Shown here piece by piece: positions 50,175 through 63,240 of a stretch of 64,000 nt of DNA. The position numbers were made by a program, and so were the translations under genes. Positions within the stretch are counted from its first letter, which is position 1. The number at the start of each line of letters is the position of its first letter. The DNA comes from Micrasema longulum (lineage: Eukaryota > Arthropoda > Insecta > Trichoptera > Brachycentridae), in contig JAGVSM010001434.1 of the NCBI GenBank assembly GCA_022494885.1, positions 62,001-126,000 on the forward strand. Reading direction: 5' to 3'. The notes below the pieces were generated by a model that was given only the letters and a program-made list of their open reading frames with translations, was not told the origin of the DNA and searched no databases.

Positions 50175-52785
50175 GGTTTTGCAAAATCCCAAGAGAAAAT
50201 ATCACCACATCGCCATTGTCTTGTCACGTCATTGATGGTTCACAGTACAAATACAAGGTTGCCCCAATCTATCGGTAAAACTTGGCGGTTTTTCCGTGAC
50301 AATGACTTAAATAAATAATAAATGCATTGGCAAACAATATCCAATACATTTTCAATAACCGAGGAGCGTTCTTATCGTAAAATAACATTTTATCATATCG
50401 AGGATTTATGGAGGTAAAGGCTTTATCGGGAAAACCCACTATTGCTCAGTAATCACTTAGATAAGGGAATTTCGTTGGAAAATTAAAAAAATCAACTGTT
50501 ATAGTATCTACTTTATATAATTTATTATAGTTTTAGTATAATGTGTAGTTAATAATGATTATTTCGTCGGTATTAAATTGAAGGATACATACCTACTTAC
50601 ATTAGACTACGATAAAATAAAATAAAAATTACACTTTTTTTATTCGGAACTACAAGTAGCATCTTTCAAAAATTTTCAACAAAAGAAATATTGTTAATAT
50701 TGGCACACAAGCTTACCATTATATACATTATTTATGTAGGTTCCATGTATCTCCCGCTAAAATAAGCAAATTTATCGATTTTAAGAATATAAATAGCCAG
50801 TTGTTGGCAACAAAGGAACAGGTTGTGGTTTCCAAACCGGTCGACATAAGTAAAGTGATAAGATATTTATTATAAGATTAAAATGGAAAACTATCGAGTG
50901 AAATCTTCAAATACTGAAATATATTGTTAAAATATAAAGTTTATTAGTACATGTTAAAATGTTTCCATACCCAGTCGTTGATAGCAGAGACTGTAGATTA
51001 TTGTAGGTCAGCTAATTTCGTGAGGCCCGCTAAAGGAAAATAGCTATAAGCTGGAAGGTAATGTGAAATATGGCACACTATTTCATACAATCTGGCGGAA
51101 TGTCGCGGCTTGCCGATGAGGTCATTACTAGAAATATCCAGAAAGCCCGTTTTTTTGCGATTTTTCATCATGGGAATGCGCGCGAAGCCTCAATAAACCT
51201 CGAAATTGTTTTAGAATAAAAAGTGCTTATTATTGGCCAGATCAATACCTACATAATATAATACATTTATTATTTCATGTGTTTGATGATTGGCGTCTAT
51301 TTTGTTTTAGTTTGTATGTACACAGAAAAAAGGTTCATTCGCAAACATTTGTAGAAAATTCAGATATTTTGAAGTATGTGAATATTTTGCTTTAAAAGCA
51401 AAAATATAAAAGAGTACTTAAATACTATATAGATTGAGTGTGGACCATTTTTTAAGTGATTAAGTAACGAACACATGAATTAATATGTTTTAATCGTGAT
51501 TTCTTATTTAAATTTAACAAATGTAATACAAAATTGTACAACATAGGTTGTTCATACGGATGCCCATTGTTTTGTCGAATAAACAAAAACGGAAACTAAT
51601 GAATAATTTACCCAATAGATTATCTTATGTAATACATTGTTTTTAATTTGGTGTTCGGTATATTTTTTACTAATCTATTATTCTTAAGACACGCCGACAC
51701 GCGAGTCCTTAACATATATGTAGATATTTACGTACGCGTTTCAATAAAACGCGAGCAGAAATACGAGTATCTAACAGGTGAACCACAGTACAAAGTGATT
51801 GAACTTAATTACATAACAATATTTCGAGTTTGTCCTAGTGTCATCGAGATTAACATAATCGCAACAGAGAAGACAATTGGGAAGGATCGTTAGGTAGGTT
51901 AAGGTTTTGGCCACGTAAACCAGCAAACGGCAGGTCACGAGCCCTGTAAATGTCTAGACATTCATACCCTCATCTCTTAAATGTTCTCCGTCTCTTATAA
52001 TATATATAATGTTGATTTTGATTTTATATGTATATTTAAGGTCTGGTTTCAGAATCGATATCAAGTAGTCGGACACGCATTGATCTGTTAATTCCCAATT
52101 GACAAATACCTACGTGCTACAGGACACGTATTCACGTGAAGTTTTGTATAATTAAAGCCGGACGCATTTGATTATGTTATCTCTGGCAATTTTATTAATG
52201 AAAGTAAATAATAAATTGTACAGAAAACGCAAAAATTCATTTTGAGTGTCAATTAATAACAACAAAAAGTAGTCTAAACTAAAGACTCGATAATCGACTG
52301 TGTTAGAGTTATGTGATTTATAGTAACGATGCTGTCTTCATTATCACCCCTATATGTATATCATTTTTGAATAAACTTATTAGTGATACTTAATAATTTA
52401 TAAATATGTATTTTAACAAATGTAAATTGAAACTTTAATCTGTTTACTAAATTATTAAATATTGTGCCATTTAGTATTACTATTTTTTTTTAAATCAAAA
52501 TTAATTACTAAATTGAATTACGAAATTAATAAATAATTGAATTAAAATTTTAGATACATGATCTTAACTTTGCTACACACGTATTATTAAATAACTTATT
52601 TGTGTTATATTTCTTGATTTGTATAAATTTTAATTACGTATTTTGTATATTGATGTGTCACACATATATTGATTTTAGTATAAAAAGAGTCCCGACTTAA
52701 CACAGAATTTTCTAACAAGTCGGGACATGCAAATTAATAATTGTTCTATAATAAAATGATGTATTGTGTGTATTAAATAATAATT
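50175..52785. other. No gene seen; one MITE D fragment
   Basis: Includes a Dorsal-type site at 50428 (listed separately) and a MITE D fragment at 51910-51996 (AAACCAGCAAACGGCAGG, AGCCCTGTAAATGTCTAGAC). The 81-codon frame at 51648-51893 has no recognisable features. Confidence 0.4.
50428..50437 (+). promoter_or_regulatory. Dorsal-type word GGGAAAACCC
   Basis: Perfect GGG-W4-CCC match in AT-rich unique DNA. Confidence 0.4.
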
Positions 52786-52790
52786 AAATA

Positions 52791-52998
52791 GTCGGGGTCT
52801 ACGTTCAAGGCGCACGGAAGGAATGCGGTAATGTGTTTCGACGCTGTTCGGTCGAATTTCGATAAAAATTAGTGCCCCGATATTAGAGAATACGAGTTTA
52901 GATAAAAAATAACGAGCTCTTTTTTATCTAAACTCAACCGGACAGCATCACAACTTACAACCGCATTCTTTCCTTGCGCCTTGAACGTAGACCCTGAC
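52791..52998. mobile_element. Foldback MITE family E, copy 1
   Basis: Flanked by TA. GTCGGGGTCTACGTTCAAGG and inverted GTCAGGGTCTACGTTCAAGG; the two 85-bp arms pair through GAATGCGGT and AACTCGTTA-like blocks. About 208 bp, no ORF. Second partial copy at 59125-59225. Confidence 0.82.
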
Positions 52999-52999
52999 T

Positions 53000-55890
53000 A
53001 CATGTACTAGGTATCCTATGAGTAAAATTTCCCCGACGAGGAAAATTCTAAGAAATGTTTTTTTGGAATCGGTAATACCTCCCCGCAAGAGGAAAAAATG
53101 TGGGAAATACATTTATAATGGATTTGAAACCTTTTTTCTTTTTATTCAAGACATTAAGTAAATATTTTTCATAATTTAATTGGAGTGATCAGTAACTTAA
53201 AACATTTAAATATGATATAACTAATGATAAAATATAATATTACTGTCGTGAAATAGGCAAAAAATTATGGCAAGCCACACGATTATTGAAGGCGATTTAA
53301 TGAATGTTTCTAGTGTTTTTCGTCGTCTGGGAAATCCCAAAGTACACATTAAAGTAACGTTGAAAGTTCTGTTCATTAGGTCACCTGTTTGCTTTTGCAT
53401 ATGAGCCCACTCAGGCGGAGTGAACTGACATTTTAAAGGTGAAGTAAACTAATTGCTTATGTTACATTTCTGTAATCATTATAATCTAAAACCTTTTTTC
53501 CTGGTTCTTTATGTAAAAATCTTCCTAGTTAATTAAGAATATCAAAACAATTTGGTAAAAAAAATAGGAAAAAAGCTCAAGAGTTAAAATTTTCAATGCA
53601 AATGTTTTCAAATGTTGTCAGTTGGTCCACATCACTTGCAATGTGCTCGCAATATCATATTACAGTAAAACGTCGCGAAGTAATATGTTGCAACATTAGC
53701 CATCTTTACTAAAGAGTCGATTAAAGATTTGTTTACCTATCATATTGGCGTGATTCCAAATATTATATTTTTTAAATGTAAAATATGATATTTTTTTAAT
53801 AATTAAAAAAACATTAATTGGCTCTTCTGTAAAGTTGGCTACATGTCGCTTAGTATTTTTTGCCTTTCCACAGTAGATTTTTTACCAAACCCATTCTTTA
53901 AAAAATACTAAAATAAATCAAATATGTCCGTACATACAAAGGTACATCGGCATCTACAAGGTGAACCATATTTTATTGTTATTACACCTAGCATGCGGGG
54001 AAAATACGATAAATAAAATTTATATCCGTCAGTGGCTTGTTACAAGGACGAGGTACAAATAATTAGAACCGTCATTAATGATTCGCGGTGGGAGTTTTTC
54101 CGAGTGACGATGATATAGGTGTAGAGATAAACAGTCTAAAACCTGGCGATCGCAACGGGACGGTTTCGTGGAAAACGACACCAGCTAATCACTCTTAACC
54201 TCACAAAATTCCCACTGGGTCGACAGCCGATAGATGATAGACCGACATTCCATTTGGCGGACGGGGGCAGAGCAGAATGGGCTGACCGCAACTCTCATTT
54301 CGGAGAATTAGGAAACGCCGCGTCGTGAGGATCGAGGAATCCCGCATGTTTCCTCGACTGGTAACTTCGGATGATAAAAGCTACAACCACGGAAGTCGGT
54401 GTATTCCAACTAGTTCCGTGTAAGGAGAACCGACGAACATTTCTGACTAATTTATCTCCACGAAGCAATCAATATGATAAAAAACAGTCAATCCAACGCC
54501 ACTGGGTTTCCGAATGTTGGTTATTATACAAAGCAGAAATACCAATATTTTAGTCAATTTCGTCGAAATAAGTCTACTGCAAGGCAAGAGGTGGTACAGT
54601 TACTGGAAAAACCTCGGTTTTATAGCCATTATAATATTTCCGCATTTTCCTCTTAAAAAATGTTTAAATTTGGTTTATCCAAGTAACCAGGAAAGGATGT
54701 CAAGTCAATAGATAAAAAAGAGAATAAACATGACTTTTTATTTGAAAGTTACCAGGAAAGAGCATTAAGTGACGATACTCGATGCTGTTAACTATGCACG
54801 ACATAGATATAAAACAAACTAAGAAATGACTGATGTAAAAACTATGTTAATTATGTACGTAAAAAGGCTAAACGCAATCGAAAATAATCATCATAATCTG
54901 AGTTTATTACGTGGAAAACATTTTTTGTAAAGAACATTTTTTATAAAATAAATTGCGTGAATTCCACAAGACGATCTCACTAAGACTCAAAGAGGCTAAA
55001 AAATCAAAGGTGAACATTTCCATATAAAGATTTTTGTTAGGTAAAGCATGAATGCAAACAAAACAATGGTTGTAAATGGCCATCAGTCATCATAAAATAA
55101 TGTGTTCATTCGGTGAAAAACTCGCTTCAAAAGTACAAAGAACGATCGATACATGGCATGCCACAGTACTTATTAAGAAAAAATATAATTAAAATTGGTA
55201 GCGGTTCAAATCAGCCGTGTTTGGAAATATATAAGCGTATAAACATACATTATTTATATAACCGCGATTTTCTTCTATAATCAATTTATTGGGATAGGTA
55301 AACAATAGTACTAAGTCATGCATAGGACCTAGAAGCCGCATCATGATATTTATTATTTCATGTTACAATAGTACGCGCATTGAATTGAAAATATGTTTTG
55401 GAATAGATAATCGAGAGCGTGAAAGTCTTGAACATTTAGTCCCCAGATATTCTAATTTTCGCTTACATAAATACTATTTAGTAATTTATTAAAAATATAT
55501 TTACAAGAGGTGGAAATTATTTTATTTTATACTCTGCATACAAAAATATTTCTTTTATTATGTATCGAGTATTCATTATACCTATTATTTCGTCGGGGTC
55601 GTAGAACAACGACGGATGTGCTAAAAATGCGACATTGACTTTCTTTTAAATTTGATCTTGAATATTAGGGCTATATATTCCGGGTTTGAAAAAATAAAAT
55701 ATATTTTATAACTAACCCAATTTCAAAGGATATACAGAGGGTAATCTTATTGATTGGGCATAAGATAACAGTAATATAGTCAAACAAATTAGATTTTTCA
55801 CTTTTGTAATGAGTAAGTGTGAGTTCATTATTTAAAATGGAAATTTTGACAACTCTGATTTACTAACCAATGTGAAGTTAGCAGAATTTC
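53000..55890. other. No gene seen; moderately GC-rich unique block 54040-54370
   Basis: The 54040-54370 block is less AT-rich than its surroundings and is not a repeat I recognise. It contains GGGAGTTTTTCCG, a spaced kappa-B-like word. No exon confirmed. Confidence 0.35.
53329..53338 (+). promoter_or_regulatory. kappa-B word GGGAAATCCC
   Basis: Full match to GGGRNWYYCC, outside any repeat I recognise. Confidence 0.4.
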
Positions 55891-55899
55891 AATGAAATA

Positions 55900-56310
55900 T
55901 TGAGATTTTGGTCAGTCGCTTTTGAGCCATTATTTTGTCAGGTAGTGTTTTGCTTTATGGGTGAAAATTTTTTTTATCATTTTTTTTTTAAATTAAAAAG
56001 CAGAACTATACATTTATGCATGACTCTGCTCTATGTCTATGTTTCTGCATATTTGAAATCAAATAAAGTTCTAGTTTTACCTTGGGCCGGGAACTCACCA
56101 GATTTAAGCCCCGTTGAAAATCTTTGGGAGTTTATGAAGAGGGGCATCGCAAGAGACATGATCACAAAAAATGTCCAATTAATCGAAATGCTTATGAATG
56201 TCTGGCATACAAGAAAATGCCATAAAATGCATAGAAAGTATGCCAAAAAGGATTGAAGCTGTCATTGCTGCTAAAGGCGAAATAACTAAATTTGAAATAA
56301 ATTGACCATA
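55900..56310 (+). pseudogene. Tc1-like transposase C-terminal fragment
   Basis: Frames read FMHDSAL, then SNKVLVLPWAGNSPDLSPVE, NLWEFMKRGIARDMI and, after a frameshift, KCIESMPKRIEAVIAAKGEI. This is the HD-A-H ... W-P-SPDLNPIE-LW ... R-- ... CIESMP-R--A---AKG C-terminus of Tc1 transposases, with the catalytic Glu in VENLW. About 400 bp remain; frameshifted and lacking the DNA-binding half. Confidence 0.83.
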
Positions 56311-56319
56311 ATCTCTAAA

Positions 56320-58130
56320 ACGTACAATAAAATAAAAAGTATACGAAATACATATGTTAAAATGCCTTAGTATTTAAGTGATATTGAACCATTTGTATAT
56401 AAAAAATGCAAATAAATCTATACAAACCTATAAAATGACTTTTTTTAAAAACCAAATTGAAAAATGTGTAAATATTTCTGCATTCATAATAATAAGATCA
56501 CCCAAAAGTGTAAAAAAAAAAAACAATTAAACCGCTCTCATGTAAAAGTGAAGAAAATCACATGCTGGTAAAAGCTAATTTTAAATACGTAAATCTGGTG
56601 CATACATATGAAAGTACCCAATAAATATGAACTTAAATAAATTTAAAAACATTAAGAACTGGATAAGATTATAATGACGTAAAAAATATTCGACTTTTGA
56701 CATTTGTGGATATATTACAGATTACATTGTTATAATATTCATATTTCTACACAATATTAACTCATGTTTGTTGTAGATAACTACGTACCTAATTAAATTT
56801 TATAAATTAAAAAGTGATAAATAAATCACATTTATTATCTACATCCATTGTTCGAGAATTTGATTTAAAATCGTTACTTTTTAAGCAACAAATAAGAAAT
56901 ACTCATAAAATCTAGGAATTTTTCATCCTGATTTGCGCACAAAATACTTGATCAACTACAAAGAGACGGTATGTTCTTGGCAGGTTTGGATTTTCATTGA
57001 CTGAAAGGAAAATCTCAGATGGTAACTGGAGGTGTAGATTGCGTGTATTAATGCCATGAATGCGGATAACACGAAGTTACAGCTCCGTTTCCAGAGGGAT
57101 TTTTTACTCAGTCTTTTGAGAGTTAAAACCGAATTTCCTAACATTTATTTACGGTAGCGAATTTCGGGAAAGTTTACACAATAATAATGATCGAAAGGTC
57201 GATTATTCAAACCAGTTATGCGCATCACTATTATTGGTAACTGTGTATTCTGCGTTCACCGAGGAAGTGATGCCAAGTGAAGCTGAAGGCCGTCAGTGTC
57301 GGCGTATACCACTACTACTACTACCTAACTTCTAACTACCTATCTACTCTACGTTTGTTTGGAAGAAAACTAATTGATCCAGGCGGGGAATGGCGAATGC
57401 TAAACAGTGGCCACGAATCAATTTTATTGTCTATAAAAATTACGCGTATGAAATTCTAACTAGTTCCTTAGTAACGATATTATTTGTTCATCAATAGCTA
57501 AACAGTATTTATTTATTTTATTGGGGAATTCGGGAGAATAAAATCTTTTGAATTCCGGATACACAGAAAAATGCTCAAAATCGCTTGTAGAGGCAGTTCG
57601 AAATAAGATCGTTCTACGACAACGCATGAAAAATAATCTAGAATTACTTGGCATTTGAAAACTAGGAAGCTGCAATACTTTGACCATTGATTGAGAGGAT
57701 AAAAATATCAGCTCCTATAATTAATGTTTCGAGGAAGATTACAAGTTAGAGGGGACCACCGAAGGGTTTTCTGGCTTCGAAATTTGAGGCAATGGTACGA
57801 AAAGAGTACCACATCACCGTTTAGGGCTGGAGATGACTATAAAGATCGCCAACCTCCGCAGAGGAGACGGCACTTGAAAAAGAATGGTAATTTAATAAAT
57901 AAACATACTTTAAAAAATGTACAATTTGTAGATATTTGTCGATACTATTCCAAATGCATATATCGTTTACTTAAAAAATACTCAGGATAACGCATAGTAT
58001 CATAAAATGTTATAAAGCGAAATAATTTTATTTCAAAGAAAATTACATTTTGTGTTTGATTTAAAATAAATAAAATGACATCATGAATCGTATTTCCGAG
58101 ATTTAAATTAAGAATTGGGAGATTCAAACA
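56320..58130. other. No gene seen
   Basis: AT-rich with short open frames and no recognisable domain; a short TAC run lies near 57310. Confidence 0.35.
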
Positions 58131-58249
58131 AGTTGAATATACCTAACAGACTGCCGCTGGCTGCAGCATTCACAGTATTCCGTACCTACTGCCTACTGCT
58201 GCCTATGGACAAAGGTCAACATCGCAGTCATCTACCGCTATAATAGAAC

Positions 58250-58345
58250 TATGAATGTATAGACGGGGTGCACGTTCGTGACGTGCGCGGTAAGAGGTGC
58301 TCGCGGGGTAGAAACTCCCCGCTCCCGTGTCCGTGTCTCACACTC
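58250..58345. promoter_or_regulatory. Small GC-rich island with a hairpin
   Basis: CpG-rich stretch (GACGTGCGCGG) with the inverted repeat GCGGGG / CCCCGC at about 58308-58328. Possible promoter-like segment; purely compositional evidence. Confidence 0.25.
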
Positions 58346-59124
58346 GGTGGGCCCTTACCATTAGTGCTGTTCGTACTGCTTTAATGCGCGTGATCCATTT
58401 CTTATTTCTAGCATAGTTCATACGAGTCCTGTTCTATTCTAAATATCAGAAATATGCAGTTATAGTATTGTATTAAAATAGGTACTATAAATTAATAGTA
58501 TTGATCAAAGAGACAAAGGAAGCGGGAACAAATATACGGAAAAAAGTCATATATCTAAAACAGCACTAACAGTGTAGCTATGCTTTTAAATAAATAAATA
58601 AATAGCTAAATATTCTAGCCACGATTTTGTTTTATTATACATGAAATTAATATTTATGTATACAGTATGTAACATTATTTACGAACATTTATTAAATTAT
58701 TTGACTTCAAAATTCGTGCATTAAATATTAACAATATGATATTGTTTTTTGTCATTATAAATGTATACATGAAAACGTATGTATTTTAATAAATTCAATC
58801 AATTTTCAATAATAATCAAACATGGAGTCAAAAGTGTTTAAAAAGTAAAAATATTAACGGTTTCGCTAAAAAAAGTATTTTATAACACTACTAATAATAA
58901 TAAATCTTTACTAACCATATACAATGTGATAAATGCAAAAATAAAACAAAGGTTAAATGGCGGACTCGTATAAGTAAAAAAGGTTAAAAACAGTAAAAGA
59001 GAAAAAATAATAATTATAAAGATATCTTTGGATGAAAAAAAATGTCAGGAAAAAAAGTGCACAATTCGATTATACGTAATCATTATTATCCTCTGACACA
59101 ATAAGCGAATATCATAAGCATATA

Positions 59125-59225
59125 TTCGTGAATATCGATGTCCTCTTTTTTATTGAAACTCAACCGGGCAGCGTCACAACACTACCACATTCCCCCGTGA
59201 GCTATGAAGGTAGACCCCGTCAATC
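59125..59225 (-). mobile_element. Foldback MITE family E, one arm
   Basis: AAACTCAACCGGGCAGCGTC, ACAACACTACCACATTC and GTAGACCCCGTC match the right arm of 52791-52998. Confidence 0.7.
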
Positions 59226-59229
59226 ATAC

Positions 59230-60030
59230 CTTGAATAGTTATGTATTATTTATTTGTCATCAAAATTAAAATTTAAAACCTTTTAATCATGGGTAGGTAT
59301 TCTTGTTAGTAATTAATGTAATAATTACATTTATCGTTTAGTATAACCGAGTGCAATAATCAGCCTGAACAACATCTCCTTGGACGAAGAGCGGCGATCG
59401 TAGAACAATTATCTGCCTAGAGGTGCATAGCACCATTCGTCGAGGCCCGAGTGCAAACCTAACGGATAGCGAAGTTATTACGCCATCCATCGCTAATGGT
59501 TTAGGAAAAACCAATGATGGCGATGTGATGAGGATTACAAAGGCTACAGCGAATTGTATTATTCTACATGAACAAGTAAATCGCCAGCTGCTGCTGCTGC
59601 CAGATGCCAGAAGGTAGAAAGTTGCTAACTAGGCGACGAGGGATCGTATAACCTCGCATTGTTGGTTCGTTGGTTTCTTTACTAAGATAAGTTGGATTTT
59701 CCTAGCGCGCTGAAAAACTAATCCACTAAACGCAATTCGATATTTATTAATAAAAAACTAGGAAAACAATAATTTGAATATTATAATATTCCAAGTTCCA
59801 AGGAAAAAATCATTGATAATACTCGTGCTCACAATATTATATAGCTCGATATATTTTCCGATACTATAATTTTCACGTTACGCGCGCGTATTATTTACAT
59901 AATAATGCAATTTATTCACGTAGATACTTAAGCGAGTGGTGAATGCCGCTATATTTATTTAATCATAATGAAATAAATAACTCAGTACATTCAATCATAC
60001 ATGTGCGAGCAGTAAAGTAGCCGTAAGGTC
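59230..60030. other. No gene seen
   Basis: Mixed composition; the 64-codon frame at 59423-59617 has no recognised domain. Near-match kappa-B words only (for example TGGATTTTCC at about 59692). Confidence 0.3.
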
Positions 60031-60038
60031 AGTACGGT

Positions 60039-60048
60039 GGAATTTCCC
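60039..60048 (-). promoter_or_regulatory. kappa-B word GGGAAATTCC
   Basis: Plus text GGAATTTCCC; full GGGRNWYYCC match on the minus strand. Confidence 0.4.
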
Positions 60049-60371
60049 GAAAAGCCAATCTGAGAGCGAGGTCGCTGGTCTCTACCGACTCTACTCTACT
60101 AGTAACTAGTAACCAACTGAGCGTGGTTTATCCGTTGAAGTTCGAACGATAGATAAATTATAATATCATGTTATGTCGCGATTACTTAACGAAGAGAATG
60201 AGATATGTCGTCATTCGTCATCAGAGAATATGCAATGTCGAACATGAACACGTTGGATTATGACGTTCTACAGAAAGGTGTCTTTCAGCGTGACATTCAA
60301 GCGAGTGGTTGAACTTGAAATGGAACGGAAGTAAAAAGTTTATTTAACGTACCGGACCCGGTTTGGTTAGT

Positions 60372-60381
60372 GGAAAATCCC
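60372..60381 (-). promoter_or_regulatory. kappa-B word GGGATTTTCC
   Basis: Plus text GGAAAATCCC; full GGGRNYYYCC match on the minus strand, 330 bp from the previous site. Confidence 0.4.
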
Positions 60382-61159
60382 GCCATAACTTGGCTCGACT
60401 CGGCCTGTGGCCTGTGCAGTTTGCTAGAGATACCAACTATTGGATATTGTACCTACACTACACCTACCTACAGCTTCTCACACCGGTGTGGTCCAAAGGC
60501 CTCCTCGTCGGAGAGGAGTGAGGAGGGTGCGGCTTGTGGCCACATTACCTCTGTTCTGAGCCGACCACATTATATGTAATAATGTTCTGACGATACCACT
60601 AGTACAAGAATGTGCCTACACGATCAAAATATGGGTACGAATGTCTTGACTGTTAAAAAAAATGGCGAGAATAGTTAGGAAAAAAGTTGACCTTGAATAA
60701 AAAATGCTAGTAATAAAATACACAATGTTGCAGTAATGCTCAAACACAAAAAATAGTGCCATAAACAATAAAACTTGGTGCCGGAAAAATAATTTAACAG
60801 TGGTAGGATTGGCTTGGCGTGAGTGTTTCAACAGTTTATAATTTATCAAAATAAATGAAAATGACTGAATACCGCCGTCATAAATCGAATACGAAACTCG
60901 CCACAAGGCACTATTTTCTGGTAATATCGATACTGCTTTATCTGTTCTACACGGCAGACGCGATCGCCACGGCATACAAAAACAATTTTCGCATGAGAAC
61001 GCATTAAAAAGAAATTTTACATCACCACAGAGAACAAAAACAAATATGTTGTGATGCGATATGAAAACGTTCTGTGGTAATATAAAAAACATTCATAAGT
61101 AGGTTTCGCATCAATTCGAACGGTGAAAGTATTCCGCAATACCAAGTCGGTGGACAGAG

Positions 61160-61245
61160 ACGGGCGAGGAGCGCGTGCGGCGCGTGCGGTGCGGGCGGTG
61201 CGGGCGGTGCGGGCGGTGCGGGCAGTGCGGGCGGTGCGGCAAGCG
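61160..61245 (+). repeat. GC-rich minisatellite, 9-bp unit
   Basis: GTGCGGGCG repeated about seven times with minor changes. It leaves an Ala-Val-Arg reading in one plus frame, which is not a gene. Confidence 0.85.
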
Positions 61246-61459
61246 CGTGTCGCGTCGTGGAAGCCGGGCTTTACGGTCCGGTCACTTATTTCATTTCCAC
61301 TAATGGAAAAATCATTGTAACAATAATGATCCGAATATCTGCCTTTAAAAAAAAAAATTATTTAAGTCCCGAATTGAGTTGTAGTAATTCCTGGGAATGT
61401 AATTCAAATATATTTTTACTTTGTTTTATGACTTGTAAATAAATGAAAAAATATTTAAA

Positions 61460-61550
61460 AAGGCGATTTTGCACTAGAATATTCTATAGTCCTAGGACTG
61501 ACATCTGAAACGTAACTTGATGTAAAAAAAATGGAAAGGGAATAATATTA
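61460..61550 (+). repeat. SINE family A body fragment
   Basis: CACTAGAATATTCTATAGTC, CTAGGACTGACATCTGAAAC and AAAGGGAATAATATTA match the body and tail of family A. Confidence 0.6.
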
Positions 61551-61554
61551 TTTT

Positions 61555-63090
61555 ATTGAGTGAATAATGAACAATAAATAATAAATAAAAATATTTTTAA
61601 TGTTTTGTCTTATTAGGGGATTTTCAAACTACATTTGTTAGTATTTTTGAGTCTAACTTTCCGTCAGCAATTCTAGAAGAACACTTGCAGACTGAAGCTT
61701 GTTCCACTTCCACAAACGTTTCAAAAAACATATTTCTAAAGAATTCCCGTCTTATTCATAAAAAAATATATTACTGCAAAACAAAATACTTCTGAGACTT
61801 TCTAATGACTTAAACTATTCAAGGTTTATCTTCCTCAATAAATTTAATCAAATGTGACATTATGCGGACAAAAAACGATAAGCTAGTCTTGGCTCTTGCT
61901 ACTAGAAACTCGAGTGTGGGACTATTGCCCAGTTCTTTGAAACATAAGAAGTAGTACCTACAATGGATGCAAAATAAAATAAACATCTCAAAAGTATTTG
62001 AAACAGCATACAATAATTCACTATAGACGACACTTACAAAAATATTACAAAATATATTATGTGCATGTCTTTGCAACGCAGCAATGCAACACATTTTTAA
62101 ATTACGAGTAGGTATTAGGTATACAAAAATAAATAGTAAAAATATAAAAGGCATTATTTTAAATCTTTCATACCTGAATTAATTCCTGTGAAATAAAAAA
62201 AATATTTTGTATTATGTACTCACTAAAGGAATTATTTGAAATTTTTTGTCATATTTTAAGTTTGTTTATTTATTATACTTTATAAAATATTTAACATTGA
62301 CTTTCAATAAACAATGGGTCTTATACTGATAATGAATCGAACGAGCTTATGTAACATTTGTTATTATCTTACACTATATGTTTATTCGAGTAAATAAGAT
62401 AAGCTTAAATATAAGCTTGGCTTAAATATCATTTGAAAGGACGACAGGAATTTGCTACAAAACAAACAAATCAGTCAGAGGCCAGCTGTCAAACTAAAAA
62501 ATGAACTTTTTCGTGCAATGTCGATTACCAACATAAGCATAAAAAATAGAGACGTACTTAGGGACACCAGTTATTAAAAAAATAAACTCGGCACTTTTTG
62601 ATTTCGGTAGGTATGGGAGTAAATAAAGCTAAAATATCGTGTATATTTGAATGAACACCCGGGCTGAAAAAGTTAACCTGCCAAATCCTCTGAGCGAAGT
62701 TGATAGTGCTTCGAAACGGTTCTCTACAAAATATATTTAATTCAATAGATTAAGTTTTGTTAAATTTAGTTTTGGCCCAGACATATTACTACATTAATAA
62801 TTCAATACCATTCCGATATTAATTTTTACTTACGTTGTTATGTACGGTTGGAAAATACCAAAAGGTAGGCGGGAAAACACGCCACTTATGTCAACAAATT
62901 TGACAAGGCTAGATATCACGAGTATATTGTATTTTCCTCAAATAAATACACTAACAACATATTGTTATTATGTATTACCCATCTGACATCCCCGAGATTA
63001 TTGTATGGAATATAAAAACACCGGTATCAATTAATTAGGGCAATCCTATTCGATGAGAACACTTGTATCATTACAGTAATAAGCGGCGTT
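61555..63090. other. No gene seen
   Basis: AT-rich. A minus-strand frame at 61819-62154 has Cys- and Leu-rich chance composition. A strong minus-strand donor-like AAC|GTAAGT lies at about 62831-62822 and could end an untranslated exon. Confidence 0.3.
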
Positions 63091-63100
63091 ACGTAAGTTT

Positions 63101-63110
63101 GGAGAATCCC
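63101..63110 (-). promoter_or_regulatory. kappa-B word GGGATTCTCC
   Basis: Plus text GGAGAATCCC; full GGGRNYYYCC match on the minus strand. Confidence 0.35.
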
Positions 63111-63179
63111 AGACATATTTTAAAATAATTAGTTGTCATATAATATTTAAAAAATTAAAAATAATGTTATTGAACTTTC

Positions 63180-63240
63180 AGTGGAAGTATCGTGGACTCA
63201 CGGATCAGACATTCGAGGTTCGATCGCGCTCCATCACACT
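63180..63240 (+). repeat. SINE family C head fragment
   Basis: GTGGACTCACGGATCAGACA and TCGAGGTTCGATCGCG carry the tRNA-like head and B box of family C. Confidence 0.5.

Larger units (their letters stand above)
60035..60580. promoter_or_regulatory. GC-rich region with two kappa-B words; candidate cactus promoter or enhancer
   Basis: Unique, GC-richer than its flanks, containing GGAATTTCCC (60039-60048) and GGAAAATCCC (60372-60381), both complete NF-kappa-B matches on the minus strand. Lies upstream of the cactus 3' exons in the gene's direction. No transcription start could be proven. Confidence 0.35.

Noticed and set aside
61123..61320. Arg/Ala/Val-rich 65-codon frame
   Set aside because: Result of the 9-bp GC-rich minisatellite; no other gene signs.
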